Assembly (NCBI GenBank): GCA_947305775.1
Contig: CAMZEN010000011.1
Location: forward strand, 1 to 57,442
Reading direction: 5' to 3'
Length of the DNA stretch: 57,442 nucleotides
Origin: an uncultured Verrucomicrobiota bacterium
GTDB lineage: Bacteria; Verrucomicrobiota; Kiritimatiellia; RFP12; UBA1067
In this document: positions 9,694 through 19,916 of the stretch, piece after piece
Position numbering within the stretch: the stretch's first letter is position 1
Layout of the letters: every line of letters begins with the position of its first letter
Notes under the pieces: generated by a model
Told to the model about the DNA's origin: nothing
Databases searched by the model: none
What the model saw: the letters and a program-made list of their open reading frames with translations, nothing else
Made by a program: the position numbers and the translations under genes

Positions 9694-10670
9694 ATGTCCT
9701 GCGTAAAGGATAAGGCTATTCGGGTATATGGCTGGGGCCGCAACGTCGTCTTTGGCTTTGTCGGCAACCACTGCTCCATGCACGCCGCCGGGCTTACCTA
9801 TTTTGCGATGCTTGCGCTTGTGCCGAGCCTGTGCCTGCTTCTTTTCGCGGCGAAGATGTGCGGTGTCGACGACTATGCCCGCAGCGCGATAAACACGCAC
9901 ATCGACGAGATGATTGCGAACATCGAGAAGGGACAGGACGACGATGTGGTGCACACGCTTGCGGACGTGAACGTTCTCAGCGAGGAGGAGCTTGAGAAGA
10001 AGCGCATCGCGGCGCTTGAATTCGGCGCGCAGGCCCGCGAGATATCGAACGGCATTTTCGACAGGATCGACAAGTTCGACGTCGGCACTCTTGGATGGAT
10101 AGGCTTCCTCTTCCTTCTGTGGACGGTCATAAGCTCGCTCGGCATGGTGGAGGTGAGCTTCAACCAGATATGGAGCGTCGCCAAGCCGCGACCGGTATGG
10201 AAGCGCGCCTACATGTACATGTTTGTTTCGATAATACTGCCCGTGCTCGTGACGCTTGCGATGTCGATGCCGATACTGAACGTCGTGAAGGATGTGATCA
10301 TCGCAACGCTCGGGGCGACCTGGCTCACGAAGTGGGTGGGTGACGGGCTTGTGTGGCTCATTGATTCGTGGCTCATCCGCTTTGCGTTCACGTTCATGAT
10401 CGCTTCGCTCAACTTTGCGCTGCTCTTCTATCTCATGCCCAACTGCCGCGTCAGGTTCAGGGCGGCGCTTTGGGGCGGCGCCATAACGGCGTTCCTGTAC
10501 GGAGGATGGATGAAGGTGTGCGCAATAGCGCAGGTTGGCATCGCCAAGTCTTCAGCGCTGTACGGATCTTTCGCGATATTCCCCATACTTCTTGCCTGGA
10601 TGTACATGAGCTGGGAGATAATCCTGCTGGGGGCCAACATAGTATGGGCGTTTCAAAAGGAGATGGAAAA

Positions 10671-10674
<4 letters not shown>
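9694..10674 (+). CDS. YihY/BrkB family inner-membrane protein
   Basis: This 326-residue membrane protein matches the YihY/virulence factor BrkB family. The signature N-terminal AAGLTYFAMLALVPSLCLLL segment begins at about residue 29, and the C-terminal PNCRVRFRAALWGGAITAFLYGGWM region with the final YGSFAIFPILLAWMYMSWEIILLGANI helix is typical. About six membrane helices are visible. A hydrophilic insertion (about residues 70-120, rich in acidic residues) lies after the first helix. The molecular role of the family is not settled; the old ribonuclease BN assignment was wrong. Its stop overlaps rfbD by ATGA. Confidence 0.88.
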
Positions 10675-13424
<2,750 letters not shown>

Positions 13425-14102
13425 TAGGGCAGCCGTCGCACTTCGGGCGGACTGGGCCGCAGCGGGTCTGGCCGAACGAGACCAGATGGCTGTTCCATGT
13501 CTTCCAGTATTTGACCGGCAGAATCCGCCTAAGTGCCATTTCCGTTTCGAGCGGGGTCTTCGTCTTCACCAGTGCCAGCCTGTTGCATATCCTGTGGACA
13601 TGCACGTCAACGCATATCGCGGGAAGGTCGAAGCCCACGGCGACCGTCAGGTTGGCGGTCTTGCGTCCTACGCCCGGCAGTTCGCAAAGCTCCTCGACCG
13701 TGTTCGGCAGCACCCCGCCGAACTTCTCCTTCAGCACACGCGGCAGTTCCTTGAGGTGGCGCGCCTTGTCGCGGTAGAAGCCGACCGGGTAGACGAGCTT
13801 TTCGATCTCGTCCTGCGAAAGACGCTCGAGGTCTTCGGGGGCGAACGTGTCGCCCTTGGCTTTCGCGAAAAGGCGCTTGACCGCGCCGGTCGTGCACTGG
13901 TCCTTCGTGCGCGCCGAGAGTATCGTGCCCACGAGGACGCAGAAGGGGTCGTGTGTCTGAGCCTCTATCAGCTCGATGATTGGGGACGCATGGGCGGCGA
14001 ATTCCTTTTTCAGCGCCCTGTCCACAGCGGGGATGTCTTTTTCGGTCATGGCAATATTCTACCAAAAAGACATGTGGCGTTGCTTAGCCGTGGAGTGGAA
14101 CT

Positions 14103-14356
14103 TTAGCCAACGTGTTGCGGCCACGCCGCCTCGTCCACGACAAGCTCGAAGATCGTGCCGCTCTTGTCCTGCATGAACAGCGCCGCGCCTTCGTCCGTCA
14201 GCACGATGTTGTAGCCCGTGACCTGGAACTGGCGCTGTCCGTGAAGCACCGAGTAGGGGCGCGGCTCCGCTATGTCCGAGGCCTCGTTTATTGCGACGCG
14301 CGTGGTCGTCGCGTCGTTCCCGACCCCTTGACCGTTATGAACTTTGGCTTTGCCAT
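14103..14356 (-). pseudogene. Small minus-strand gene broken by a frameshift
   Basis: Read on the minus strand, an AAAGGAAAA ribosome site precedes ATG at 14356. The first frame gives MAKPKFITVKG and then stops after 22 codons. A one-base backward shift at the AAGGGG run opens a second frame that continues as VGNDATTTRVAINEASDIAEP ... VVDEAAWPQHVG to a stop at 14103-14105. The two pieces together would be about 84 residues. The break could be a true mutation, a sequencing error in the G4 run, or programmed -1 frameshifting. No family recognised. It lies downstream of another small gene on the same strand, in what looks like a decayed mobile element. Confidence 0.45.
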
Positions 14357-14386
14357 GTTGTGTTTTCCTTTCTGTGTGGTTTGTTT

Positions 14387-14470
14387 CGCCCTAGGGGACT
14401 TTTCGTTTTCCCGTAGGGAAGAATTGCCTTCGCCGTAGGGACTTTTCCGTTTGCCCTAGGGACTTTTTTT
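14387..14470. repeat. Four short degenerate repeats around (C)GTAGGGACTTTT
   Basis: Four imperfect units of about 21-22 bases lie in tandem: each has CCTAGGG or CGTAGGG followed by GACTTTT or a variant, then a CGTTT or TTGCC stretch. They fill the space between two small minus-strand genes. A similar CCGTTTGCC(T/C)TAGGG string recurs at about 54597. Possible binding sites or a decayed repeat array; nothing more can be claimed. Confidence 0.5.
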
Positions 14471-14487
14471 GATCCGCGCTTCCGCCG

Positions 14488-14715
14488 TCACGCGACCTCC
14501 ACGACGGGCTTCGCGGTGGTCTTCCAGCTCGGCTTGCGCATAAGGACGCCGTTCTCCGTGACGACGCCTTCACGGTAGGCGGCTTCGTTTTTCTTGAAGT
14601 CGTCGTCCAGCGTCTTTTCGAGGGACGTCTTTGCGTTCTTGAGCTTGTCCATCTTTATCAAGACATCCACGAGTTCTGCCCGCTTCTGCTTGATGTCTGC
14701 TTTTGTCAGTTTCAT
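14488..14715 (-). CDS. Small coiled-coil protein, 75 aa, unknown
   Basis: An AAAGGAA ribosome site lies 7 bases before the ATG at 14715 on the minus strand. The product begins MKLTKADIKQKRAELVDVL and is helical and charged through residue 50 (KMDKLKNAKTSLEKTLDDDF), consistent with a short coiled coil, then ends in a Lys/Val-rich tail. No family recognised. The neighbours are also small minus-strand genes, one of them frameshifted, which suggests a phage-like or integrated-element remnant. Coding status is supported by the ribosome site and the amphipathic composition. Confidence 0.55.
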   Translation of the reverse strand: MKLTKADIKQKRAELVDVLIKMDKLKNAKTSLEKTLDDDFKKNEAAYREGVVTENGVLMRKPSWKTTAKPVVEVA

Positions 14716-15104
14716 GTGTCTGTTCCTTTCGTTTTGGTTTGTTGTTTGATTGGTTGTTTATGTAATGGGCATCGTGGCCGGCCTCCCGACCATCGCGCCC
14801 CGAAATTTGTTGTCTTGTTTTGCGCTGACGCGCTTTGGGCGCTGACGCGCGACCACGAAAAGACATGAAAGCTTCGCGCATCTCATTCTCTCCAACTCCA
14901 ACTCGAACTCCAACTCCAACTCGCATGGTCGCGCGTCAGCGCCAATAAATTCCACTCTTGCGCCCTGTACCGCACGGGCGCGTCTCGTCGTATAGCCGAT
15001 TGTCAAAGATCAAAGCCACAAGGGCTTGGGACGTGCGACGGACTTGGTTCCCCTGAACGCCCATCGCAACATGTCCCCTCACCTACAGTGGGCAAAAACA
15101 TGGT
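14716..15104. other. Gene-free stretch with an 18-bp inverted repeat and CTCCAA-type repeats
   Basis: No convincing gene is seen. Two perfect 18-base arms, GGCGCTGACGCGCGACCA (14838-14855) and its reverse complement (14926-14943), flank a 70-base loop. The loop's right side is a hexanucleotide-like array of CTCCAA/CTCGAA units (about 14889-14921). The left arm is preceded by a second GCGCTGACGCGC copy at 14822. Open frames across this stretch give Glu-Leu repeats derived from the array and are not credible proteins. Confidence 0.6.
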
Positions 15105-15380
15105 TCAGTCTACGCTTCCACCCTTTCGAGAGGCCTTCCGACGACGGTTTCGTCCTCTGTTTTCTAGGCAAAAAAGTTTTTTCACTTTTTTTAGGATTTT
15201 GTAAAAAGTGGACTTCTTGAGTCTGGTCTTTCTCCATCCACGGTGGTGCAGGTATGCATAAGCAACGCGTGCCCCGTCGTTTGAGAGATGGTATCTTGCT
15301 ATTTCGACAAGGTCATGTATCTCACTTGCCCAACGCATTTTGAAGTCTTCGCGACTTGGGACAAATGGGCTTTCCGTCAT
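15105..15380 (-). CDS. Small basic protein, 91 aa, unknown
   Basis: It begins MTESPFVPSREDFKMRWASEI two bases after the stop of the upstream minus-strand gene, so the two are probably cotranslated. The middle is helical and aromatic (ARYHLSNDGARVAYAYLHHRGW). The last 35 residues are strongly basic (TRLKKSTFYKILKKVKKL then RGRNRRRKASRKGG), suggesting nucleic-acid binding. No family recognised. Long T and A runs near 15171-15210 encode part of the Lys-rich tail. It belongs to the small-gene cluster that may be the remains of a phage or plasmid replication module. Confidence 0.45.
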   Translation of the reverse strand: MTESPFVPSREDFKMRWASEIHDLVEIARYHLSNDGARVAYAYLHHRGWRKTRLKKSTFYKILKKVKKLFCLENRGRNRRRKASRKGGSVD

Positions 15381-15382
15381 CG

Positions 15383-15682
15383 TCAGCCCGCCTGTGCCGC
15401 GGCGCTCTTGCCGGACGAGAACGCGGCGACCGCCTCATCCACGGCGACGCGCACGGGGTCGAAGTCGCCGCCCCATTTCGCCTCGCGCCACGCCTTGAAG
15501 TATGCGGCTGGGTTGGCGATGGGCGGCAGCCCCTCGCGCATACGCACACGCGCGGGCGTGGACTGGCTACTATTGGGTTTATCTATAAACCCTGACTGAC
15601 TACTTGACTGACTACCGTGTACACAGTCCACGCGCGCGCACGAGGGCGAAGCGTGGCTGTTGACAACTTTTGCCTCTGGCAT
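15383..15682 (-). CDS. Small protein, 99 aa, possibly a fragment of a replication protein
   Basis: The frame opens just after an in-frame TAA and starts at ATG 15682 on the minus strand; no strong ribosome site is visible. The first half is polar and low-complexity. The second half has GLPPIANPAAYFKAWREAKWGG, which recalls the NPAAYFR-type helix near the C-terminus of some phage and plasmid replication proteins. That link is a weak resemblance only. It is followed after two bases by a basic small protein on the same strand. If it is a fragment, the missing N-terminal part is not in the adjacent sequence. Confidence 0.4.
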   Translation of the reverse strand: MPEAKVVNSHASPSCARVDCVHGSQSSSQSGFIDKPNSSQSTPARVRMREGLPPIANPAAYFKAWREAKWGGDFDPVRVAVDEAVAAFSSGKSAAAQAG

Positions 15683-15754
15683 TTCCGCGGCGCTTTATCG
15701 CCTCGCCAAGCGCTACCCCTCCGCCGACCACTTCCGCTGGCAGACGTAAATTTC

Positions 15755-15770
15755 GGGGACTGTCCCCGCA
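15755..15770. repeat. GGGGAC-type inverted repeat, copy 1
   Basis: GGGGACTGTCCCCGCA: a GGGGAC/GTCCCC palindrome followed by GCA. Seven related copies, mostly intergenic, are scattered through the window. Confidence 0.7.
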
Positions 15771-15805
15771 TGTCCTACGTCCGCATGCGTCCAATGTCTC
15801 GTCTA

Positions 15806-15834
15806 AAGACACAAATCGCTGTTTTTGGTACAAT
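15806..15834 (+). promoter_or_regulatory. Promoter of the type I restriction-modification operon
   Basis: TACAAT (15829-15834) preceded by TTTTTGG, with AAGACA at 15806-15811, 17 bases upstream. The predicted start is near 15841, about 48 bases before hsdM. The same AAGACA -35 type recurs before the DUF1016 gene at 55.4 kb. Confidence 0.55.
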
Positions 15835-15888
15835 ACACCTATCTCGCAAAGCGGTTGAGATCGCTGAAGCGGGGCTGAGGAAGGGTTA

Positions 15889-17505
15889 ATGAAGTCGCAG
15901 GAGAGAGAAGAGCTTCATCGCACGATATGGGCAATCGCGAACGACCTCAGAGGGGCCGTCGATGGTTGGGATTTCAAGCAGTATGTCCTTGGCATGCTGT
16001 TCTATCGCTACATTTCCGAAAATCTGGCGTCCTACGTCAATCGCGGCGAACGGGACGCAGGCAACGCAGCTTTCGACTACGCGAAGCTTTCCGACAAGGA
16101 TGCCGAAACCGCCCGCGAAGACCTTGTCCGAAGCAAGGGCTTCTTCATCCTGCCGAGCCAGCTTTTCGCCAATGTGCGCGAGCGTGCGTCGCGCGACGAG
16201 AACCTGAACGAGACGCTTAACGCCGTCTTCCGCTCCATCGAAGAGAGCGCACGCGGCACCGAGAGCGAAAGCGACTTCGCCGGACTCTTCGACGATATCG
16301 ACGTCAACTCCAAGAAGCTTGGTGCGACCGTCGAGCAGCGCAACGAACGCCTGGTAAAGCTCATGAACGGCGTTGGCGAGATGAGGCTCGGCGACTACCG
16401 CGACAATACGATAGATGCATTCGGCGACGCCTATGAGTTCCTGATGGGCATGTACGCCTCGAACGCCGGAAAGTCAGGCGGAGAGTTCTTCACGCCACAG
16501 GAGGTGAGCGAACTTCTTACGCGCCTTGCGATTGGCGACAAGAAGAAGGTCAACAAGGTGTACGACCCCGCTTGCGGTTCTGGGTCGCTTCTTCTCAAGG
16601 CGGCGAAGGTGCTCGGCAAGGACAACGTTCGCCTTGGCTTCTTCGGTCAGGAGATAAACATAACGACCTACAACCTCTGCAGGATAAACATGTTCCTGCA
16701 CGACATCGGCTACGACAAGTTCGACATCGCCCTTGGCGATACGCTGACCGCGCCGCAGCATTGGGACGATCAGCCGTTCGAGGTGATAGTCTCAAATCCG
16801 CCATATTCGATACGCTGGGACGGCGACAGCGACGCGACCCTGATAAACGATCCGCGTTTTTCTCCGGCAGGAGTGCTCGCCCCCAAGTCCAAGGCCGACC
16901 TCGCGTTCATAATGCACTCGCTGGCGTTTCTCGCGACGAACGGCACCGCGGCGATTGTATGCTTCCCTGGCATAATGTATCGCGGCGGTGCCGAGAAGAA
17001 GATACGCCAGTATCTCGTGGACAACAACTACGTTGACGCCGTCATACAGCTGCCAGACAACCTCTTTTTCGGAACGTCCATCGCGACCTGCATCATGGTG
17101 ATGAAGAAGGGCAAGCGCGACAATGCGGTACTCTTCGTGGATGCGAGCGAAGAGTGCGTGAAGGTCACGAACAACAACAGGCTGACAGACGAAAACATCG
17201 ACCGCATTTTGGCTCTCTGCAAAGACCGCAAGGACGTCCAGCACAAGGCGCGGCTCGTACACCATGACGAAATCGCCGAGAACGACTTCAACCTGTCTGT
17301 TTCGACATACGTCGAGCAGAAGGACACGCGCGAGAAGGTCGATATCGTGAAGCTCGAGGCGGAGCTTAAGGAGATAGTGGCGCGAGAGGCGAAGCTAAGG
17401 GCCGAAATCGATAAGATCGTCAAAGAGCTTAACGACGATAAAGGGCTTACGCCCGCCGGGGCCGGTATCGGGCTTACGCCCGCGAAACCGAATAGGAGGG
17501 CCTAG
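15889..17505 (+). CDS. hsdM: Type I restriction-modification DNA methyltransferase subunit
   Basis: This 538-residue subunit transfers methyl groups from S-adenosylmethionine to adenine N6 as part of the HsdM2S enzyme. The N-terminal helical HsdM_N domain ([23 protein letters not shown]) is intact. The catalytic domain shows [11 protein letters not shown] near residue 195, the AdoMet motif I DPACGSGS near 226, and motif IV NPPY at 303-306. A C-terminal coiled coil ([27 protein letters not shown]) should contact HsdS. A GGAAGGG ribosome site lies just upstream. It is the first gene of an operon whose next gene begins at the base after its stop. Confidence 0.96.
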   Translation: MKSQEREELHRTIWAIANDLRGAVDGWDFKQYVLGMLFYRYISENLASYVNRGERDAGNAAFDYAKLSDKDAETAREDLVRSKGFFILPSQLFANVRERASRDENLNETLNAVFRSIEESARGTESESDFAGLFDDIDVNSKKLGATVEQRNERLVKLMNGVGEMRLGDYRDNTIDAFGDAYEFLMGMYASNAGKSGGEFFTPQEVSELLTRLAIGDKKKVNKVYDPACGSGSLLLKAAKVLGKDNVRLGFFGQEINITTYNLCRINMFLHDIGYDKFDIALGDTLTAPQHWDDQPFEVIVSNPPYSIRWDGDSDATLINDPRFSPAGVLAPKSKADLAFIMHSLAFLATNGTAAIVCFPGIMYRGGAEKKIRQYLVDNNYVDAVIQLPDNLFFGTSIATCIMVMKKGKRDNAVLFVDASEECVKVTNNNRLTDENIDRILALCKDRKDVQHKARLVHHDEIAENDFNLSVSTYVEQKDTREKVDIVKLEAELKEIVAREAKLRAEIDKIVKELNDDKGLTPAGAGIGLTPAKPNRRA

Positions 17506-18702
17506 GTGAGCGTCGGTCCTGTTGGCGCGGCGTCAGCCGAGCAGTCAAAGCGAATGCTTCAGCGTTGCTGGGGCTGGGACTACAAGTCGCCCTGCATCTA
17601 CCAGATAACCATTGCCCTCGCAGACCGGAGCTCGGAGGCGCTTGGGCGGCTCGTGATCGACAGCGATGGTGAGGGCGACCCGATACAGGTCGAGGCCCAT
17701 ATAGAGCTGACGGCTGCCGGCCGGGCGGTCGAGGCAGAGTGGCGGCGCATGGGCGAGCTTACGCCAGCGATAAGGCCGCTTGAAATTCAGATAATGCCCG
17801 ACCACATTCACGGCATCTTGCGCGTGACGGAGCGTCTGGCCCGACCGTTGGGCCAGATATTGGCGGGCTTCAAGACCGGCAGCTCCAAGGCGGCGACCGG
17901 CGCGCCCGGCTTCTGGAGCGAGGGTTTTCAAGATACGATTCTCTTTCGCGAGGGGCAGCTTGAGAACATGTTTTGCTATTTGCGCGACAATCCGCGCCGC
18001 CTCGCCGTGAAGCGCCTTTATCGCAGGTTTTTTACGGTGAAGCGCGATTTGAAGATTGGGCTTACGCCCAATAAACTGGACGGTGCGAATGACGCGGCGA
18101 AGGCCGAGCCGTTGATCGCACATTTCGAGGCGATCGGCAACGAGGCGCTTTTGAAGGCCCCGACGATTTTTCAGATACAGTGCTCGCGCGCCTATCTCGC
18201 TTACAAGCGCGTTGCGAAGCCGGGCGGGGGGCTCAAGATCGCGAGAGACGAGGCGGGGCGGCCGATTGTAGAGCGCGAGACGCCGGAGTTTGGCGAGAAG
18301 CTGAAGATGCTGCTTGCGATGGCCGAGAAGGGCGCGGTCTTGATTTCGCCTTGTGTCTCGGACGGCGAGCGCGAGATAGCCCGCCGTGCGCTGGAGGCGA
18401 ACGCAAAGCTGATAACGCTTTCAAACAAGGGCTTTTCGCCGCTCTTCAAGCCGAGCGGCAGGGCGTTCGACAACGCGAGCGAAGGGCGGCTGTTGATGCT
18501 CGCGCCCGCTGGCTGGCCATACTGCCCGAGCGAAAAGAAGATGACGCGTTTGGACGCTTGCGCAATGAACCGTATCGCCCAGCTGATCGCGGGTGACGGC
18601 GCGGCGGAAATCAATTATCACGGCATGAAGCCCGCCAATATCGACGCGCTTGTAAAGGCGGCGGTTGAGAAACCAAGCGCGGCAGAAAGGAAAGTAGCCT
18701 GA
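17506..18702 (+). CDS. HUH (Y1 transposase-like) nuclease fused to a Rossmann/SLOG-like domain, inside the hsd operon
   Basis: This 398-residue protein starts with GTG directly after the hsdM stop, with GGAGGG just upstream, and overlaps hsdS by one base. Residues 25-175 resemble the REP-associated (IS200-like, Y1) transposases: a beta strand IYQITIALAD, the HUH motif in IMPDHIHGILRV (His100 and His102), GFWSEGFQDTILF, and a candidate nucleophile Tyr158 in CYLRDNPRR. Residues about 265-370 look like a different fold: KGAVLISPCVSDGE, a predicted helix, then KLITLSNKGF, LLMLAPAGW and MNRIAQLI, an alternating pattern like DprA/SLOG Rossmann domains. Its position, translationally coupled between hsdM and hsdS, argues for a role with the restriction enzyme rather than a passing insertion. 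The second-domain call is inference from pattern only. Confidence 0.72.
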   Translation: MSVGPVGAASAEQSKRMLQRCWGWDYKSPCIYQITIALADRSSEALGRLVIDSDGEGDPIQVEAHIELTAAGRAVEAEWRRMGELTPAIRPLEIQIMPDHIHGILRVTERLARPLGQILAGFKTGSSKAATGAPGFWSEGFQDTILFREGQLENMFCYLRDNPRRLAVKRLYRRFFTVKRDLKIGLTPNKLDGANDAAKAEPLIAHFEAIGNEALLKAPTIFQIQCSRAYLAYKRVAKPGGGLKIARDEAGRPIVERETPEFGEKLKMLLAMAEKGAVLISPCVSDGEREIARRALEANAKLITLSNKGFSPLFKPSGRAFDNASEGRLLMLAPAGWPYCPSEKKMTRLDACAMNRIAQLIAGDGAAEINYHGMKPANIDALVKAAVEKPSAAERKVA

Positions 18703-19916
18703 TGAGCCGCCTTAGCGAGATGATCAAAAAACTCTGCCCCAACGGAGTGGAGTATAAGAAGCTGGGAGAGGTGGCGGAGATTCTGGATAACAAAAGAAAG
18801 CCTATAACAAAGACAGATCGACAACCGGGTCCATACCCTTATTATGGAGCAAATGGGATCCAAGATTATGTTGCTGGTTATATTTTTGATGGGATATATC
18901 TTTTGATTGGTGAAGATGGAAGTGTGATTACAGAGAATGGCTCACCTGTGTTAACTTGGGCAGAAGGCAAGATCTGGGTTAACAATCATGCGCATGTCAT
19001 TAAAGAATTGATACAGGTTGGTGGCAAGCCTATCGCACTACTCAGATATTTGTATTATAGTTTGCAAACTGTGAATATTTCGGATGTTGTTAGAGGTGTG
19101 CCGCCAAAGCTGAATAAAGCGAATTTATGCAACATTTCTATCCCTCTCCCGCCCCTTGAAATACAGTGCGAAATTGTCCAGATACTGGACAATTTCGCTA
19201 ACTTGACAGCGGAGCTGACAGCGGAGCTGACAGCGGAGCTGGCGAAGCGAAAGAAGCAATATGAGCATTATCGAGATATGTTGCTGAATTTCGAGGGGGG
19301 GGGCAGATATGATAAGTTTGGCAATGAGAGTTGCTCGCCTCATATTGAATGGAAGCGGCTGGGGGAGATTGGTCGAGTGGCGATGTGTAAACGCGTCCTA
19401 AAGCAGCAAACAATGAATAATGGCGATGTACCATTTTTCAAGATCGGCACCTTTGGTAAGGCGCCAGACGCTTATATTTCACATTCCCTTTTTGACGAGT
19501 TGCGGCAATTATATAGTTACCCTCAAAAGGGGAGTGTATTGATTTCGGCGGCTGGAACAATTGGGCGCGCAATTATTTTTGATGGGGAGCCGGCATATTA
19601 TCAAGACTCAAATATTGTTTGGCTCGAGCACGATGAGCGGCAGGTGTTGAACAAATACCTTTATTATTTCTACCAGACAAATCCTTGGCAAGTCTCTGTC
19701 GGTGGCACGATACCTAGACTATATAATCGAAATATTGAAGATACGAAGATTCCCCTCCCGCCTCTTGCCGAGCAAAAGCGCATAGTTGCAATACTTGATA
19801 GATTTGATGCTCTTTGCAATTCGTTGAGCGAGGGGTTGCCTGCCGAGATAGAGCTTCGCAGAAAGCAGTATGAGTATTATCGTGACAAGCTTTTGAGTTT
19901 CAAGGAGGCTGGTTGA
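18702..19916 (+). CDS. hsdS: Type I restriction-modification specificity subunit
   Basis: This 404-residue subunit reads the bipartite DNA target. Two target-recognition domains, each ending with a conserved IPLPPL.EQ..IV.ILD motif (about residues 143-168 and 347-370), are separated by a long helix with three TAEL repeats (residues 169-180). A second helix ends the protein (ELRRKQYEYYRDKLLSF). The target-recognition halves are more A/T-rich than hsdM and hsdR, as expected for exchanged specificity domains. A G9 run at 19295-19303 lies between the first half and the second recognition domain; a slip there would truncate the protein after roughly 200 residues. Start ATG overlaps the upstream stop (TGATG). 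Confidence 0.94.
   Translation: MSRLSEMIKKLCPNGVEYKKLGEVAEILDNKRKPITKTDRQPGPYPYYGANGIQDYVAGYIFDGIYLLIGEDGSVITENGSPVLTWAEGKIWVNNHAHVIKELIQVGGKPIALLRYLYYSLQTVNISDVVRGVPPKLNKANLCNISIPLPPLEIQCEIVQILDNFANLTAELTAELTAELAKRKKQYEHYRDMLLNFEGGGRYDKFGNESCSPHIEWKRLGEIGRVAMCKRVLKQQTMNNGDVPFFKIGTFGKAPDAYISHSLFDELRQLYSYPQKGSVLISAAGTIGRAIIFDGEPAYYQDSNIVWLEHDERQVLNKYLYYFYQTNPWQVSVGGTIPRLYNRNIEDTKIPLPPLAEQKRIVAILDRFDALCNSLSEGLPAEIELRRKQYEYYRDKLLSFKEAG
19206..19241 (+). repeat. Three 12-bp in-frame repeats encoding TAEL
   Basis: Three perfect copies of ACAGCGGAGCTG encode Thr-Ala-Glu-Leu three times in the HsdS spacer helix. In the EcoR124 family, two versus three TAEL copies change the spacing between the two halves of the DNA target by one base. 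Confidence 0.95.
19295..19303 (+). repeat. Homopolymer G9 inside hsdS
   Basis: Nine consecutive G encode part of FEGGGR just after the central helix. Such tracts slip during replication; gain or loss of one G would shift the frame between the two recognition halves. Confidence 0.9.

Noticed and set aside
14758..15006. An 82-codon minus-strand frame with ELELEFELELE
   Set aside because: The Glu-Leu run is the translation of the CTCCAA-type array; no ribosome site or family.
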